Assembly (NCBI RefSeq): GCF_015711645.1 | Contig: NZ_JABTEX010000002.1 | Location: forward strand, 620,001 to 684,000 | From: Planomonospora sp. ID82291 | GTDB taxonomy: Bacteria; Actinomycetota; Actinomycetes; Streptosporangiales; Streptosporangiaceae | Direction: 5' to 3' | Length of the DNA: 64,000 nt | In this document: piece after piece, positions 8,361 through 16,066 of the stretch | How positions within the stretch are numbered: the stretch's first letter is position 1 | Layout of the letters: each line of letters opens with the position of its first letter | The notes under the pieces: generated by a model | Told to the model about the DNA's origin: nothing | What the model saw: the letters and a program-made list of their open reading frames with translations, nothing else | Database searches by the model: none | Position numbers and translations under genes: made by a program

Positions 8361-9878
8361 TCAGGCTCCCAGGCCGAGCGGCGGGCCGTCCCCGTAGAGA
8401 GCGGCCAGGTCGACCAGGAGCACGTCCGGACGCCGGGCGGCGACGGTGACGAGGTCCGGGTGGAAGCCGTTCATCGAGAACAGCGCGAGGACCGCCCGGT
8501 CTGTGTGATGTCCCTGTCCGGACAGCACGGTGCGCAGGTGCTCCAGGCGGGCGAGGTCGGCGCCGCCGCGGCGGTCGAGCGTCGCCTTGGCCTCGCCGAT
8601 GACGGCGATCCGGGCTCGTGGACGCTGTGTGGACTGGCCGAGTGCGAGGGCGAGCACGTCGATCTCGTGTTTGGCGCGTCCGGCCTGGTCGGTGAGCTCG
8701 CAGGTGCCCACGGCGCCGGGCAGTCCGTCGGGCAGGATCTCGTGGGCGTGCCGACGGGTCCATTCGCGGGCGAGCGCCTCGAAGTGCGGGCCCAGGATCT
8801 TGGAGTTGAAGGCGGGGGCCGAGGCCCGCCACGCTTCGGCGGAGAATCCCTGGTCGATGACCGACGCCTGCGGCAGGGTGATGAGCTGGTTGAAGCGGAT
8901 CACGGGGTCGGTCAGGGTGATGATCGGGCTGCGGGCCCTGAGCAGGTCCTGTTCCCTCGTCACGTAGCCCGTCGATTCCAGGACCTCGAGGGGATAGGTG
9001 ACCGCGCCGCGCTCCCGGCCGAGCGCGGCACCGATCCTGCTCGGGGTGCAGGCTCCGTGTGCGATCGCGGAGAGCAGATCGTAGTAGAGGGTGTGCTGGG
9101 TGATGCGCGGGTCCTCGCGCAGGAGATACTCCGCCTCGGTTCTGGAGAACACGGCGCGGCCGGGGTCGAGCACCGTCCGGGTCACCCAGGTGTCGAAATC
9201 GGCGGCCTGGACGGGAGCCGGACGCCCGGCCAGCGGCAGGTAACCGGGAGCCCCGCCCAGTACGGCATGTACCCGGAGCGCGGCCTCCGGCGACTCGATG
9301 CCCCAGTGCGTCCGGGCGGTGCGGTGGTCGAAGGCCTGGAGCCTGAGGTCGATCACCGCTCTGCCGCGGAGCGGCTTGGTGCCGGAGAGCAGTTCGTGCA
9401 TGATGCTCATCGCCGATCCGCACAGGATGAGGCGGACCGGCGGGTGCTCGCCGAACTGGGTCTCGTCGTAGAGCGCCTGGAGGATGCCGGGCACCTCGGG
9501 TGAGTGCTGCATCAGGTAGGGCAGCTCGTCGATGATCAGCAGGGGATGTCCGGCGGGCCGTGCCCTGGTGACCACCTGGAGGGCGTTACGCAGCAGTGCC
9601 CACCAGTCGTCGAAGCGGAGGCTCCCCGCCTGAAGTCCCGCATACGCGGCGATCTCGTCGGAGAGCCGGCGCAGCGCGGGGGCGCGGCCTTCCTCACGCA
9701 CCGCCGTCAGGTAGAGGCCGTCCGCGGCCTCGGCCAGAGCGTGCAGCAGGAAGGACTTCCCGTGGCGGCGGCGCCCCGAGACGACGGCGATGCGCAGGGC
9801 GGGTGCCGGGTCGGCGAGGAAGTCGCAGAGCAGGTCCCACTCGCGGTCGCGGGCCAACAGCCGCTCCGGCTTGTCCAT
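8361..9878 (-). CDS. AAA-type ATPase with C-terminal nuclease-like domain (archaeal ATPase/DUF234-like)
   Basis: 505-aa cytoplasmic protein. The N-terminal P-loop has Walker A GRRRHGKS and Walker B LLIIDELPYL; LILCGSAMSIMHELLSG follows as in the archaeal-type ATPase family. A winged-helix-like middle (ACTPSRIGAALGRERGAV) precedes a C-terminal region with EIDVLAL (Asp407) and GEAK (Glu429, Lys431), a spacing that resembles a PD-(D/E)XK nuclease core. The ATG at 9876-9878 is followed directly by family-like sequence (PERLLARDREWDLL). An AT-rich stretch at 9895-9945 is the likely promoter. Role unknown; genomic defence or mobile-element maintenance are options. Confidence 0.8.
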   Translation of the reverse strand: MDKPERLLARDREWDLLCDFLADPAPALRIAVVSGRRRHGKSFLLHALAEAADGLYLTAVREEGRAPALRRLSDEIAAYAGLQAGSLRFDDWWALLRNALQVVTRARPAGHPLLIIDELPYLMQHSPEVPGILQALYDETQFGEHPPVRLILCGSAMSIMHELLSGTKPLRGRAVIDLRLQAFDHRTARTHWGIESPEAALRVHAVLGGAPGYLPLAGRPAPVQAADFDTWVTRTVLDPGRAVFSRTEAEYLLREDPRITQHTLYYDLLSAIAHGACTPSRIGAALGRERGAVTYPLEVLESTGYVTREQDLLRARSPIITLTDPVIRFNQLITLPQASVIDQGFSAEAWRASAPAFNSKILGPHFEALAREWTRRHAHEILPDGLPGAVGTCELTDQAGRAKHEIDVLALALGQSTQRPRARIAVIGEAKATLDRRGGADLARLEHLRTVLSGQGHHTDRAVLALFSMNGFHPDLVTVAARRPDVLLVDLAALYGDGPPLGLGA

Positions 9879-10105
9879 CCAGATTCACCTCCGCACCGGC
9901 ATATCGAATTCAACGGATTATGTAGAACTCCATTTATACATGGTCGAGATCCGTATCGCGCGTTCCGGTGGACCGCTGCCGCGGGGCGGGAGGTCACGGC
10001 GGAGAGGCGTGACGATTCCGGTCGTGGAGTCATGATCCGACCAGGCGGCGGGCGGGGGCGGTCGCCGGGCCGGAGTCGTCTCGCATGGGGAGACGTCGTG
10101 GACCA

Positions 10106-10387
10106 TCAGGGGCGGTAGGCGTCCCGGCGATGTTTGATCGTCTGGATCGACACGGTGTGCTTGTCCTCGTCGATGCGGTAGACGACTCGGTAGGTCCCCC
10201 GCCGGGCGACGTGCAGGCCGTCGTACGGCTCCTGGAGAGGTTTGCCGACACGCCACGGCTCCCGGGCGATCGCACCGGTGATGAGTTCCCACGCCGCGGC
10301 GGCCACGCTCTCCGGGAGACCGGTGGCGAGGGCTCGGTGAGCCGGAGGAGCGAGGAGGACCGTGTACCGGTCGTCCTGCTCGCTCAC
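10106..10387 (-). CDS. RelE/ParE family toxin
   Basis: 93-aa toxin of a type II toxin-antitoxin pair, predicted to be an mRNA interferase or gyrase inhibitor of the RelE/ParE fold. Typical signatures are YTVLLAPPAHRAL, KPLQEPYDGLHVARRGTYRVVYRI and the basic C-terminus TIKHRRDAY. The GTG start overlaps the antitoxin stop (GTGA at 10384-10387), so the antitoxin is translated first, as usual for this class. A longer frame exists upstream, but it would run through the antitoxin gene. Confidence 0.88.
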   Translation of the reverse strand: MSEQDDRYTVLLAPPAHRALATGLPESVAAAAWELITGAIAREPWRVGKPLQEPYDGLHVARRGTYRVVYRIDEDKHTVSIQTIKHRRDAYRP

Positions 10388-10671
10388 GCGCTCGCCCTGC
10401 CGAGGCGGGCGGCCATGACGGCGGCCATCTCCTCTTCTGTGGTCACGTCGCCGCTCGCCTCGGCGGACGCGGCCTCGACCAGGTCGGCGCGTGTCTCCGG
10501 GTCGGCGAGGATCTCCAGGGTCTCCTGGAGGGACTCCCACTCGGCCACGGACACGATGACGGCATGAGGCCTTCCGTTGCGGGTGAGCGTGAAGTGGTCG
10601 TGCTCACGAGCGGCTCGATCGGCCAGCTCGGTCAGGCGATCCTTCGCTTCGCTGATCGGAATGATTTCCAT
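10384..10671 (-). CDS. Phd/YefM family antitoxin
   Basis: 95-aa antitoxin with the Phd/YefM N-terminal DNA-binding fold (MEIIPISEAKDRLTELADRA, then HFTLTRNGRPHAVIVS) and an acidic, toxin-wrapping C-terminal half. It precedes and overlaps the RelE-type toxin and should autoregulate the pair. Just upstream (10680-10760) are short near-repeats of the type ggccaagact, followed by a fragment of the neighbouring ATPase gene. Confidence 0.88.
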   Translation of the reverse strand: MEIIPISEAKDRLTELADRAAREHDHFTLTRNGRPHAVIVSVAEWESLQETLEILADPETRADLVEAASAEASGDVTTEEEMAAVMAARLGRASA

Positions 10672-10858
10672 GGACCTATCGTAGCTCTATGGCTTGAATA
10701 CCAGCCAAGACCCCGGCCAAGACTCCGGCCAAGGATCATCGGCGACATCATCCGGCCTACAGGCCGTCCCGCGGCGTCCACAGGCAGCGCACCCCTCCGG
10801 GTGGGCCAGGGGGTCCTCAGAGGGTCTGGAGTCGGCCGTGCCGGGAGGCGCTCGTCCA

Positions 10859-11074
10859 CGCGCCCAGGCCGAGCGGTGGGCCGTCCCCGTAGACGGGAGC
10901 CGGGCGCCCGGCCAGCGGCAGGTAACCGGGAGCCCCACCCAGTACGGCATGCACCCGGAGCGCGGCCTCCGGCGACTCCATGCCCCAGTGCGTCCGGGCG
11001 GTGCGGTGGTCGAAGGCCTGGAGCCTGAGGTCGATCACCGCTCTGCCGCGGAGCGGCTTGGTGCCGGAGAGCAG
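10859..11074 (-). pseudogene. Internally deleted remnant of the AAA ATPase gene
   Basis: The first about 35 bases match the 3' end of the intact ATPase gene (about 8369-8400), and the next about 180 match an internal part (about 9215-9394). The roughly 0.8 kb between them in the intact gene is missing. The join occurs in gtagacgggagcc, where both parents share a couple of bases, as expected for illegitimate recombination. Only a handful of mismatches are visible. Same orientation as the intact gene; no function expected. Confidence 0.85.
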
Positions 11075-11149
11075 ACGGAAGCCATGATTCGATCGGGTGG
11101 CGGGTGAGGCGGCCTCCGGGCCGGAATCCGGAGGCCGCGGCGGTCTTCT

Positions 11150-11605
11150 TCAGTCGGCGACCAGGCGCTGACCGCCGCCGGGGAACCGGGCGTGGTGGCC
11201 GAGTTCGCGCTGCCGTCGTACGACATAGGTCCCCGGGGTGAAGCCGGTCGCGCCGTGCTCGGGATGGAGCAGGTAGGCGGGGGCGGTGTTGCGGAAGACG
11301 CCGAGGGCCAGTCCGAGGCTGTCGCGGACCTCGGCGGTCCACTCGCAGGCCCCGGGATCGGCGACGAGGGCGTGCGGGTTGCCGCCCGCCGCGCCGCGCA
11401 GCAGTTCCAGGCCGGTGGCGGGCACCTCGTGCCAGCGGGCCCACCCGTGCACGGTGACGGCGACGGCGACCGTCGGTGCCGGGACGACGAGGAGGTCGCC
11501 CTGGGCCTGGAGCCCGTCGAGGACGGGGACGGCGGCCTGCCGCTCCAGGTGGTCCAGGACCGCGAGGCCGGTGCGGTGGGACAGTGCGGCGAGACTGACG
11601 GTCAT
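11150..11605 (-). CDS. Hypothetical protein (151 aa)
   Basis: Not recognised. 151 aa, cytoplasmic, Ala/His-rich, without signal peptide or membrane helix. It starts MTVSLAALSHR; the SD AGAGGTGA overlaps the end of the upstream DUF6745-like gene, so the two are probably cotranscribed. Visible segments include WARWHEVPATGLELL and HPEHGATGFTPGTYVVRRQRE. The frame is open further upstream, inside the neighbour, but the strong SD fixes this start. Co-occurrence with a DUF6745-like gene suggests a linked but unknown role. Confidence 0.6.
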   Translation of the reverse strand: MTVSLAALSHRTGLAVLDHLERQAAVPVLDGLQAQGDLLVVPAPTVAVAVTVHGWARWHEVPATGLELLRGAAGGNPHALVADPGACEWTAEVRDSLGLALGVFRNTAPAYLLHPEHGATGFTPGTYVVRRQRELGHHARFPGGGQRLVAD

Positions 11606-11616
11606 CGGATCACCTC

Positions 11617-12437
11617 TCATGTGCGCCGGACGAGCCGGGAGTAGTGGTCGGCGGACAGGCCGTAGGTCCATGCGGCCGCGGCGACGGGGTCGTCCAGGAA
11701 GCGGGGCACGCCGAGCCCGTAGCGCCGCCGCCGGCCGTCGCGCTCCACGGAGCCGTTGACGGTGAGCAGGACCCGGGCCGGGCGGCCCCAGACCGCGTCG
11801 GGCAGGTCGTACAGCCGCAGGTCGGAGCCGGGGTTCCCGGGATCGGGCGCGGTCGCGACCAGCCGCAGCCCGGCCTGCTCGATGTAGGTCTCCCAGCCGA
11901 TCCGTTCGATCGCGCAGCGGCGCACCTCGACGTTCGGCTCCCGCGCGATGCGGTCGGGAGTCGGATCGGTGATGACCCACCGCGGCACGCGGGTGCCCTC
12001 CCAGGCGTGCACGGCCCAGCCGTCGGCGTACGCGACGGCGGGTCCCTCGGCGTCGTGCAGCCGGCCGTCCCGGGTGCGTATCGCGACCGGCCGCTCGGAG
12101 ACGACGCACGATCCGTCCAGCGGCCACCACCAGCCGCACGAGCGGGCGAGCACGGCCCAGAGGTCGAACACCCGGTCCAGGCACCGGTAGGTCCGGCCGC
12201 CGACCCGCCTCCAGGCGTCGTAGTGGGCCACCCAGTACGCGTCGTGCTGCCCGTACCAGGTGAGCCGGCCGGTCGGCGGGAGGGCGAGCCGTACCGGGGT
12301 GCAGATCCGGTCCCTGACGAAGTCGCGGAGCGGATCGCGGCCTCGGCGGCCGCCCTGTCGGCGGGCAGCGTCGAGAGCGCCCAGCCCAGCCATTCGTCGT
12401 GGATGTCGGCGGCCTCCGGCCGCCTACGGACGCTCAC
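11617..12437 (-). pseudogene. DUF6745-like gene broken by frameshift and internal deletion
   Basis: Two reading frames together resemble one DUF6745-type protein. The 5' part (GTG at 12437) reads DEWLGWALSTLPADRAAAEAAIR in one frame; near 12330-12340 similarity moves to another frame, continuing WYGQHDAYWVAHYDAWRR, ARSCGWWWPLDG, YADGWAVHAWEGTRVP and YGLSADHYSRLVRRT to the stop at 11617. From memory of the family, the middle of the N-terminal half also seems missing. An ATG at 12393 would give a 258-aa protein in the second frame, but its first about 20 residues would be out-of-frame sequence. Function of the family is unknown. Confidence 0.6.
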
Positions 12438-12602
12438 CGGTTACGGGCGGCGCCGCCCCTTTCGTTGATCATGCCGTAAGGGTGGCATCCTTTCGCCCTC
12501 TCCACAAGGGCGGTGTGGCACGGCGTCCGGCCCTCGGGCGCCGATATTCTCCGCGGCCGCCCGGCGGTGCCGGCTTCCACAGGGTGACGAGGGCGTCTTC
12601 GG

Positions 12603-12638
12603 TGCATGCAATATGCATGCTAATTTGTATGCATGGGA
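12603..12638 (+). promoter_or_regulatory. Operator-like palindromes overlapping the vapB start
   Basis: An unusually AT-rich stretch carries gcatgc twice around aatat, and atgcat twice around gctaatttgt, reaching into the first codon of vapB. Such nested palindromes are typical autoregulatory operators of ribbon-helix-helix antitoxins. No SD precedes the ATG, so leaderless translation is possible. Confidence 0.55.
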
Positions 12639-12857
12639 ACCATGCAGATTCGAGATGTCCCCGACGAGACCGAGCGGACGCTGAAGGCGCGAGCCGAGCG
12701 TGAGGGCAAGTCGTTGACGGCCTACCTGCGCGATCTCCTCAACGAGGAGGCGGCCACCCCGACGCTCGACGAGGTCATGGCCAGGGTCGCAGCCGACGAG
12801 CCGGTGCCGTACGATCCGGACTTCGTCCGCGAGACGCTGCGCGAGGGTCGCCGGTGA
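12633..12857 (+). CDS. VapB-type (FitA-like ribbon-helix-helix) antitoxin
   Basis: 74-aa antitoxin. The N-terminal ribbon-helix-helix (MQIRDVPDETERTLKARA, then GKSLTAYLRDLL) binds DNA; the C-terminal part (VPYDPDFVRETLREGRR) should cover the toxin active site. The start is ATG at 12633 or the in-frame ATG at 12642. The stop overlaps the vapC GTG as GTGA. A palindromic operator lies over its start. Confidence 0.88.
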   Translation: MGTMQIRDVPDETERTLKARAEREGKSLTAYLRDLLNEEAATPTLDEVMARVAADEPVPYDPDFVRETLREGRR

Positions 12858-13267
12858 GCCTGGTCGTCGACGCCTCGATCGTCTTCCGCCTGCTGGCCAA
12901 CGTGAAAGGCGACGATCTGCTCCGTCAGCGGCTGGCCCGCAGGCTGCACGCCCCGGCACTGATCGACGTCGAGATCGCCTCGGTGGTGCGCGGGCATGTG
13001 ATCACGAGTAAGCCGGAGGTGCGCATCTCCGAGGAGCGGGCCGGCGTCATGCTGGAGCGGTACGCCCAGTTGAAGATCGTCCGCCATCCGATGCTGCCGC
13101 TGCAGTCGCGTGTGCTGGAACTGCGCAATGACCTCACCGCCTACGACGGCATGTACGTCGCGCTCGCGGAACTGCTGGGGGTGCCGCTGCTCACGGACGA
13201 CGCCGAGTTCGCCGGTTCGACGGGGCACCGGGCGGAGATCCACCGCTACCCGCCGCCGTTGGCGTAG
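12854..13267 (+). CDS. VapC family PIN-domain ribonuclease toxin
   Basis: 137-aa PIN-domain toxin expected to cleave RNA with Mg2+ or Mn2+. Acidic active-site residues are visible: Asp6 (VVDAS), Glu40 (IDVEIAS), Asp98 (TAYDGMYVALAE) and Asp116 (LLTDDAEFA), so this copy looks functional. The GTG overlaps the end of vapB. A near-identical copy of its last third lies at 8095-8272. Confidence 0.92.
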   Translation: MSLVVDASIVFRLLANVKGDDLLRQRLARRLHAPALIDVEIASVVRGHVITSKPEVRISEERAGVMLERYAQLKIVRHPMLPLQSRVLELRNDLTAYDGMYVALAELLGVPLLTDDAEFAGSTGHRAEIHRYPPPLA

Positions 13268-13321
13268 ACCGTCGTCCCGCGACAGCCTCAGACGGCTCCA
13301 CCGCGCCCGTGCCGTCTGCGG

Positions 13322-13387
13322 GTGAACGCCTCCCCGGCGCGGCGGGTCCCTGCGGACCAGGGCCGGCCGTGCCGGGGAGGCGCTCAC
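13322..13387. terminator. Bidirectional hairpin between vapC and the alcohol dehydrogenase gene
   Basis: Arms gtgaacgcctccccggc (13322-13338) and gccggggaggcgctcac (13371-13387) pair with one mismatch; the loop holds a smaller ggtcc/ggacc stem. It lies between convergent genes. Confidence 0.65.
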
Positions 13388-13401
13388 CCGCGTTCGCGCT
13401 G

Positions 13402-14487
13402 TCAGTCCAGGACGACGACCTGGCGCAGGACCTCGCCGCCGCGCAGGGCCGCGACGGCGTCGTTGAGGTCGGCGAGCCTGATCCGGGAGCTGATCATGCT
13501 CTCCAGGTCGAGCTTGCCGGCCTTGTACAGCTCGGCGAAGAACGGGAAGTCCCGGCGCACGTCCGCCCCGCCGTACATCGAGCTGAGGATGTTCTTGCCC
13601 TCGAACAGCAGGCTGAAGGCGCTCAGCGGGACGATGTCGTCCATCGCGCCAGCGCCGACGACGATCATGTCGCCGCCGCGGCGGGTCGCCTGCCAGGCGG
13701 TCATGATCGCGGCGGACTTGCCGACGGCCTCGAATCCGTAGTCGAAGCCCTTGCCCCCGGTCAGCGTGCCGATCGCGTCCATCAGCTCATCGGGCGTGAC
13801 CGCGTGGGTGGCGCCGACCTTCTCGGCCAGCGCGTGCTTGGACTCCAGCGGGTCGATCGCCAGGATCGTGGTCGCGCCGGAGATCCGGGCGCCCTGGATG
13901 ATCGACAGGCCGATCCCGCCGCAGCCGACCACGGCCACGGTCGAGCCCGCGCGGACCCTGGCCGTGTTGAGCGCCGCGCCGACGCCGGTGGTGACGCCGC
14001 AGCCGATCAGCGCCGCCACCTCGAAGGGCACCTCCGGGTCGACCTTGACCGCGCCCTGCCAGGGCACGACGATCTCCTCGCACCAGGTGCCGCAGCCGGC
14101 CATGCCGAACGCCGGGGTGTCGCCGCCGTAGCGGAACCGGGCGTTGACGAAGCTGTCCATGACGTAGGTCATGCACAGGAACGGCTGGTTCACCAGGCAG
14201 TTGGGGCAGGTGCCGCAGGCCGGGGTCCAGTTGACGATGACGTGGTCGCCGGGCTGGACCGTGGTCACGTGGTCGCCGACCTCGACGACCTCGCCCGCGC
14301 CCTCGTGGCCGGGGATGACCGGGAGCGGCATCGGCAGCACGCCGCTCAGCACCGACAGGTCGGAGTGGCAGACGCCGGTGGCCCTGACCTTGATCCGGAC
14401 GTCCGCCGGACCGATCGGGGCCAGGGTGAAGTCGTCGCGGATGTCGAGCTTGTCGTCGCCGACGGCGTGGAGCAGCGCACCGCGCAT
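13402..14487 (-). CDS. Zinc-type alcohol dehydrogenase (NDMA-dependent/Rxyl_3153-like)
   Basis: 361-aa medium-chain dehydrogenase oxidising an alcohol with a bound or exchangeable nicotinamide cofactor. Catalytic-zinc residues lie in GVCHSDLS and GHEGAGEVVEVG; structural-zinc Cys are in PACGTCPNCLVNQPFLC; the Rossmann motif is VVGCGGIGLS. Homology starts at ATG 14487. It is the last gene of a PPOX-ferredoxin-dehydrogenase operon. A KstR-like operator precedes the operon, so a steroid or other lipid alcohol is a reasonable substrate class (inference). Confidence 0.88.
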   Translation of the reverse strand: MRGALLHAVGDDKLDIRDDFTLAPIGPADVRIKVRATGVCHSDLSVLSGVLPMPLPVIPGHEGAGEVVEVGDHVTTVQPGDHVIVNWTPACGTCPNCLVNQPFLCMTYVMDSFVNARFRYGGDTPAFGMAGCGTWCEEIVVPWQGAVKVDPEVPFEVAALIGCGVTTGVGAALNTARVRAGSTVAVVGCGGIGLSIIQGARISGATTILAIDPLESKHALAEKVGATHAVTPDELMDAIGTLTGGKGFDYGFEAVGKSAAIMTAWQATRRGGDMIVVGAGAMDDIVPLSAFSLLFEGKNILSSMYGGADVRRDFPFFAELYKAGKLDLESMISSRIRLADLNDAVAALRGGEVLRQVVVLD

Positions 14488-14509
14488 GGGGGTCCTCCTG
14501 GGTCCGGGG

Positions 14510-14719
14510 TTATGCCTTCTCCTCGGGGGTCTCCTCGAGGGAGAGGGCGGCTTTGGGGCAGGACCGCACGGCGTGCCGGACGCGGTCCATCATCTCCGGC
14601 GGCGGCTCAGGCAGCAGCACGTGCAGCTGGTCGTCGTCGTCGACGTCGAAGACCTCCGGGGCGAGTCCCATGCAGACGGCGTTGGCCTCGCAGACCAGAT
14701 AGTCGACCTTGATCTTCAT
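14510..14719 (-). CDS. P450-type ferredoxin (3Fe-4S class)
   Basis: 69-aa ferredoxin with Cys10-X5-Cys16 and Cys54-Pro and Asn at the intermediate position 13. This matches the CXX?XXC(X)nCP pattern known for actinobacterial cytochrome P450 redox partners. The start is ATG 14719 because GAGGAGG lies upstream; an earlier in-frame start at 14737 lacks an SD. It could supply electrons to the P450 at 21903-23099 even though the genes are 7 kb apart; both have a KstR-like site upstream. Confidence 0.85.
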   Translation of the reverse strand: MKIKVDYLVCEANAVCMGLAPEVFDVDDDDQLHVLLPEPPPEMMDRVRHAVRSCPKAALSLEETPEEKA

Positions 14720-14733
14720 GAGCGTGAACCTCC

Positions 14734-15207
14734 TCAACCGGACTGGATCGGCGTGCCGAGCTTACGGTGGTCCCAGGAGACCACCCGGGTGGGCTCGACG
14801 ACGAACGCGACCCTTTTCCGGCCGGTGTGGGCGACGTACTCGGAGACGAGCTCCTCGGAGTCCGGCATCCCCGCCATCCGCCGGGTCACGCCCATGCCGA
14901 CGCGCAGCACGCCCTCCGGGTCGTCGATCACGCGCGCGACGCCGTACACCAGGACGCCGCGCAGCGCGGCGTAGTCGTCCCCGGCCTCGATGAGGCAGCT
15001 CACCCGGGCGTCCCGCTCGATGTTGCGGGTCTTCTGGGCCTTGCCGTAGGTCCAGAAAGCGATCTTCCCCTCGTCCAGCCCGTAGAACATGGTGACCAGG
15101 TGGGGCGTGCCGTCGGGGTTGATCGTGCCGAGCTGGAGTTTCCGCGACTCCGCGATGAAGGCGGTGACCTCGTCGTCGGACATCGCTATGCGCGCGCGCT
15201 GATTCAC
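14734..15207 (-). CDS. Pyridoxamine 5'-phosphate oxidase/PPOX family protein
   Basis: About 157 aa, split-barrel flavin- or F420-binding fold: LQLGTINPDGTPHLVTMFYGLD, KIAFWTYGKAQKTRNIERDARVSCLIEAG and LRGVLVYGVARVIDD. The start is uncertain: GTG 15207, ATG 15183, or an upstream ATG at 15243 that would place coding sequence over the operator-like palindrome. First gene of the operon with ferredoxin and dehydrogenase. Substrate unknown; small F420 or FMN reductase-like roles are possible. Confidence 0.8.
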   Translation of the reverse strand: MNQRARIAMSDDEVTAFIAESRKLQLGTINPDGTPHLVTMFYGLDEGKIAFWTYGKAQKTRNIERDARVSCLIEAGDDYAALRGVLVYGVARVIDDPEGVLRVGMGVTRRMAGMPDSEELVSEYVAHTGRKRVAFVVEPTRVVSWDHRKLGTPIQSG

Positions 15208-15216
15208 GGTGCAAAG

Positions 15217-15230
15217 TAGAACATGTTCCA
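15217..15230. promoter_or_regulatory. KstR-like operator
   Basis: TAGAACATGTTCCA fits the mycobacterial KstR consensus TnnAACnnGTnnnA and is nearly palindromic. It lies 10 bases upstream of the PPOX GTG and 55 bases upstream of the divergent methyltransferase gene, so it could control either. Linked evidence is a KstR-type regulator gene at 24072-24785. Confidence 0.6.
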
Positions 15231-15284
15231 TAAGGCCCGGCAAGGGCCGTTCCGAATGTTGTTCGGTGTGGGTAGGCTGCTCCG

Positions 15285-15980
15285 ATGAGCAACGCCACCG
15301 GGCCTTCCGGCCTGCCCGCGGACGCGCCCCCCGGCCCGCCGCCGAGCATGCCCGCGGACCTGCTGCAGGCCGCCCAGCGCGCCAAGGGGTTCATGCCCCG
15401 GGCCGAGGGGATCGCCCTGTTCGAGACCGCCGCCGCGTACGGCGCGCGCGGGCCGATCTGCGAGATCGGCACCTACTGCGGCAAGTCCGCCGTCTACCTC
15501 GGCGCGGGCGCCCGTCTGTCCGGCTCCGTCGTGCTGACCGTGGACCACCACCGGGGCTCGGAGGAGATCCAGCCGGGCTGGGCCCACCACGACCCCACGC
15601 TGGTCGACCCCCGCTTCGGCAAGATGGACTCCCTGCCGACCTTCCGCTGCACGATCGCCGCGGCCGGGCTGGAGGAGGAGGTCATCGCGATCGTCGGCCG
15701 GTCGGAGAAGGTCGCCGGGTTCTGGAACACCCCGCTGGGGATGCTGTTCATCGACGGCGGCCACTCCGAGGAGCCGGTGACCAAGGACTACGAGGGCTGG
15801 GCCCCGCACGTGGTGCAGGGCGGCGCGCTGGTCTTCCACGACATCTACCCCGACCCGGCCGACGGCGGGCAGGCGCCGTACCGCGTCCACCAGCGGGCGC
15901 TGGCCTCCGGGGCGTTCACGGAGGTCCGGCGGGAGGGCTCGCTGCGGGTGCTGGAGCGGATCGGCCCCGGCATCGGCTGA
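15285..15980 (+). CDS. Class I SAM-dependent methyltransferase-like protein
   Basis: 231 aa. A Pro/Gly/Ala-rich N-terminal tail (about 25 residues) precedes a Rossmann-like methyltransferase domain: the glycine-rich motif ICEIGTYCGKSAVYLGAG (about 60-77), then VVLTVDHHRG, MLFIDGGHSEEPVTKDYEGW and VFHDIYPDP. The DGGH/HD arrangement resembles metal-assisted O-methyltransferases of the Methyltransf_24 type. The acceptor is unknown. It is divergent from the PPOX operon and convergent with the cyclase-like gene. Confidence 0.8.
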   Translation: MSNATGPSGLPADAPPGPPPSMPADLLQAAQRAKGFMPRAEGIALFETAAAYGARGPICEIGTYCGKSAVYLGAGARLSGSVVLTVDHHRGSEEIQPGWAHHDPTLVDPRFGKMDSLPTFRCTIAAAGLEEEVIAIVGRSEKVAGFWNTPLGMLFIDGGHSEEPVTKDYEGWAPHVVQGGALVFHDIYPDPADGGQAPYRVHQRALASGAFTEVRREGSLRVLERIGPGIG

Positions 15981-16066
15981 CCGGGCCGCCCCGGGCCGCG
16001 GCACTCGCCGCCCCGGCCCCGGCCGCCCCGGCGCTCGTCGGCCCCGGCCGCCCCGGCCCCGGCCGG
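15981..16066. repeat. GC-only tandem-like repeats at a convergent junction
   Basis: 86 bases built from overlapping copies of ggccccggccgccccgg, ending at the stop of the minus-strand gene. Could fold into strong hairpins and act as a bidirectional terminator. Confidence 0.6.
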
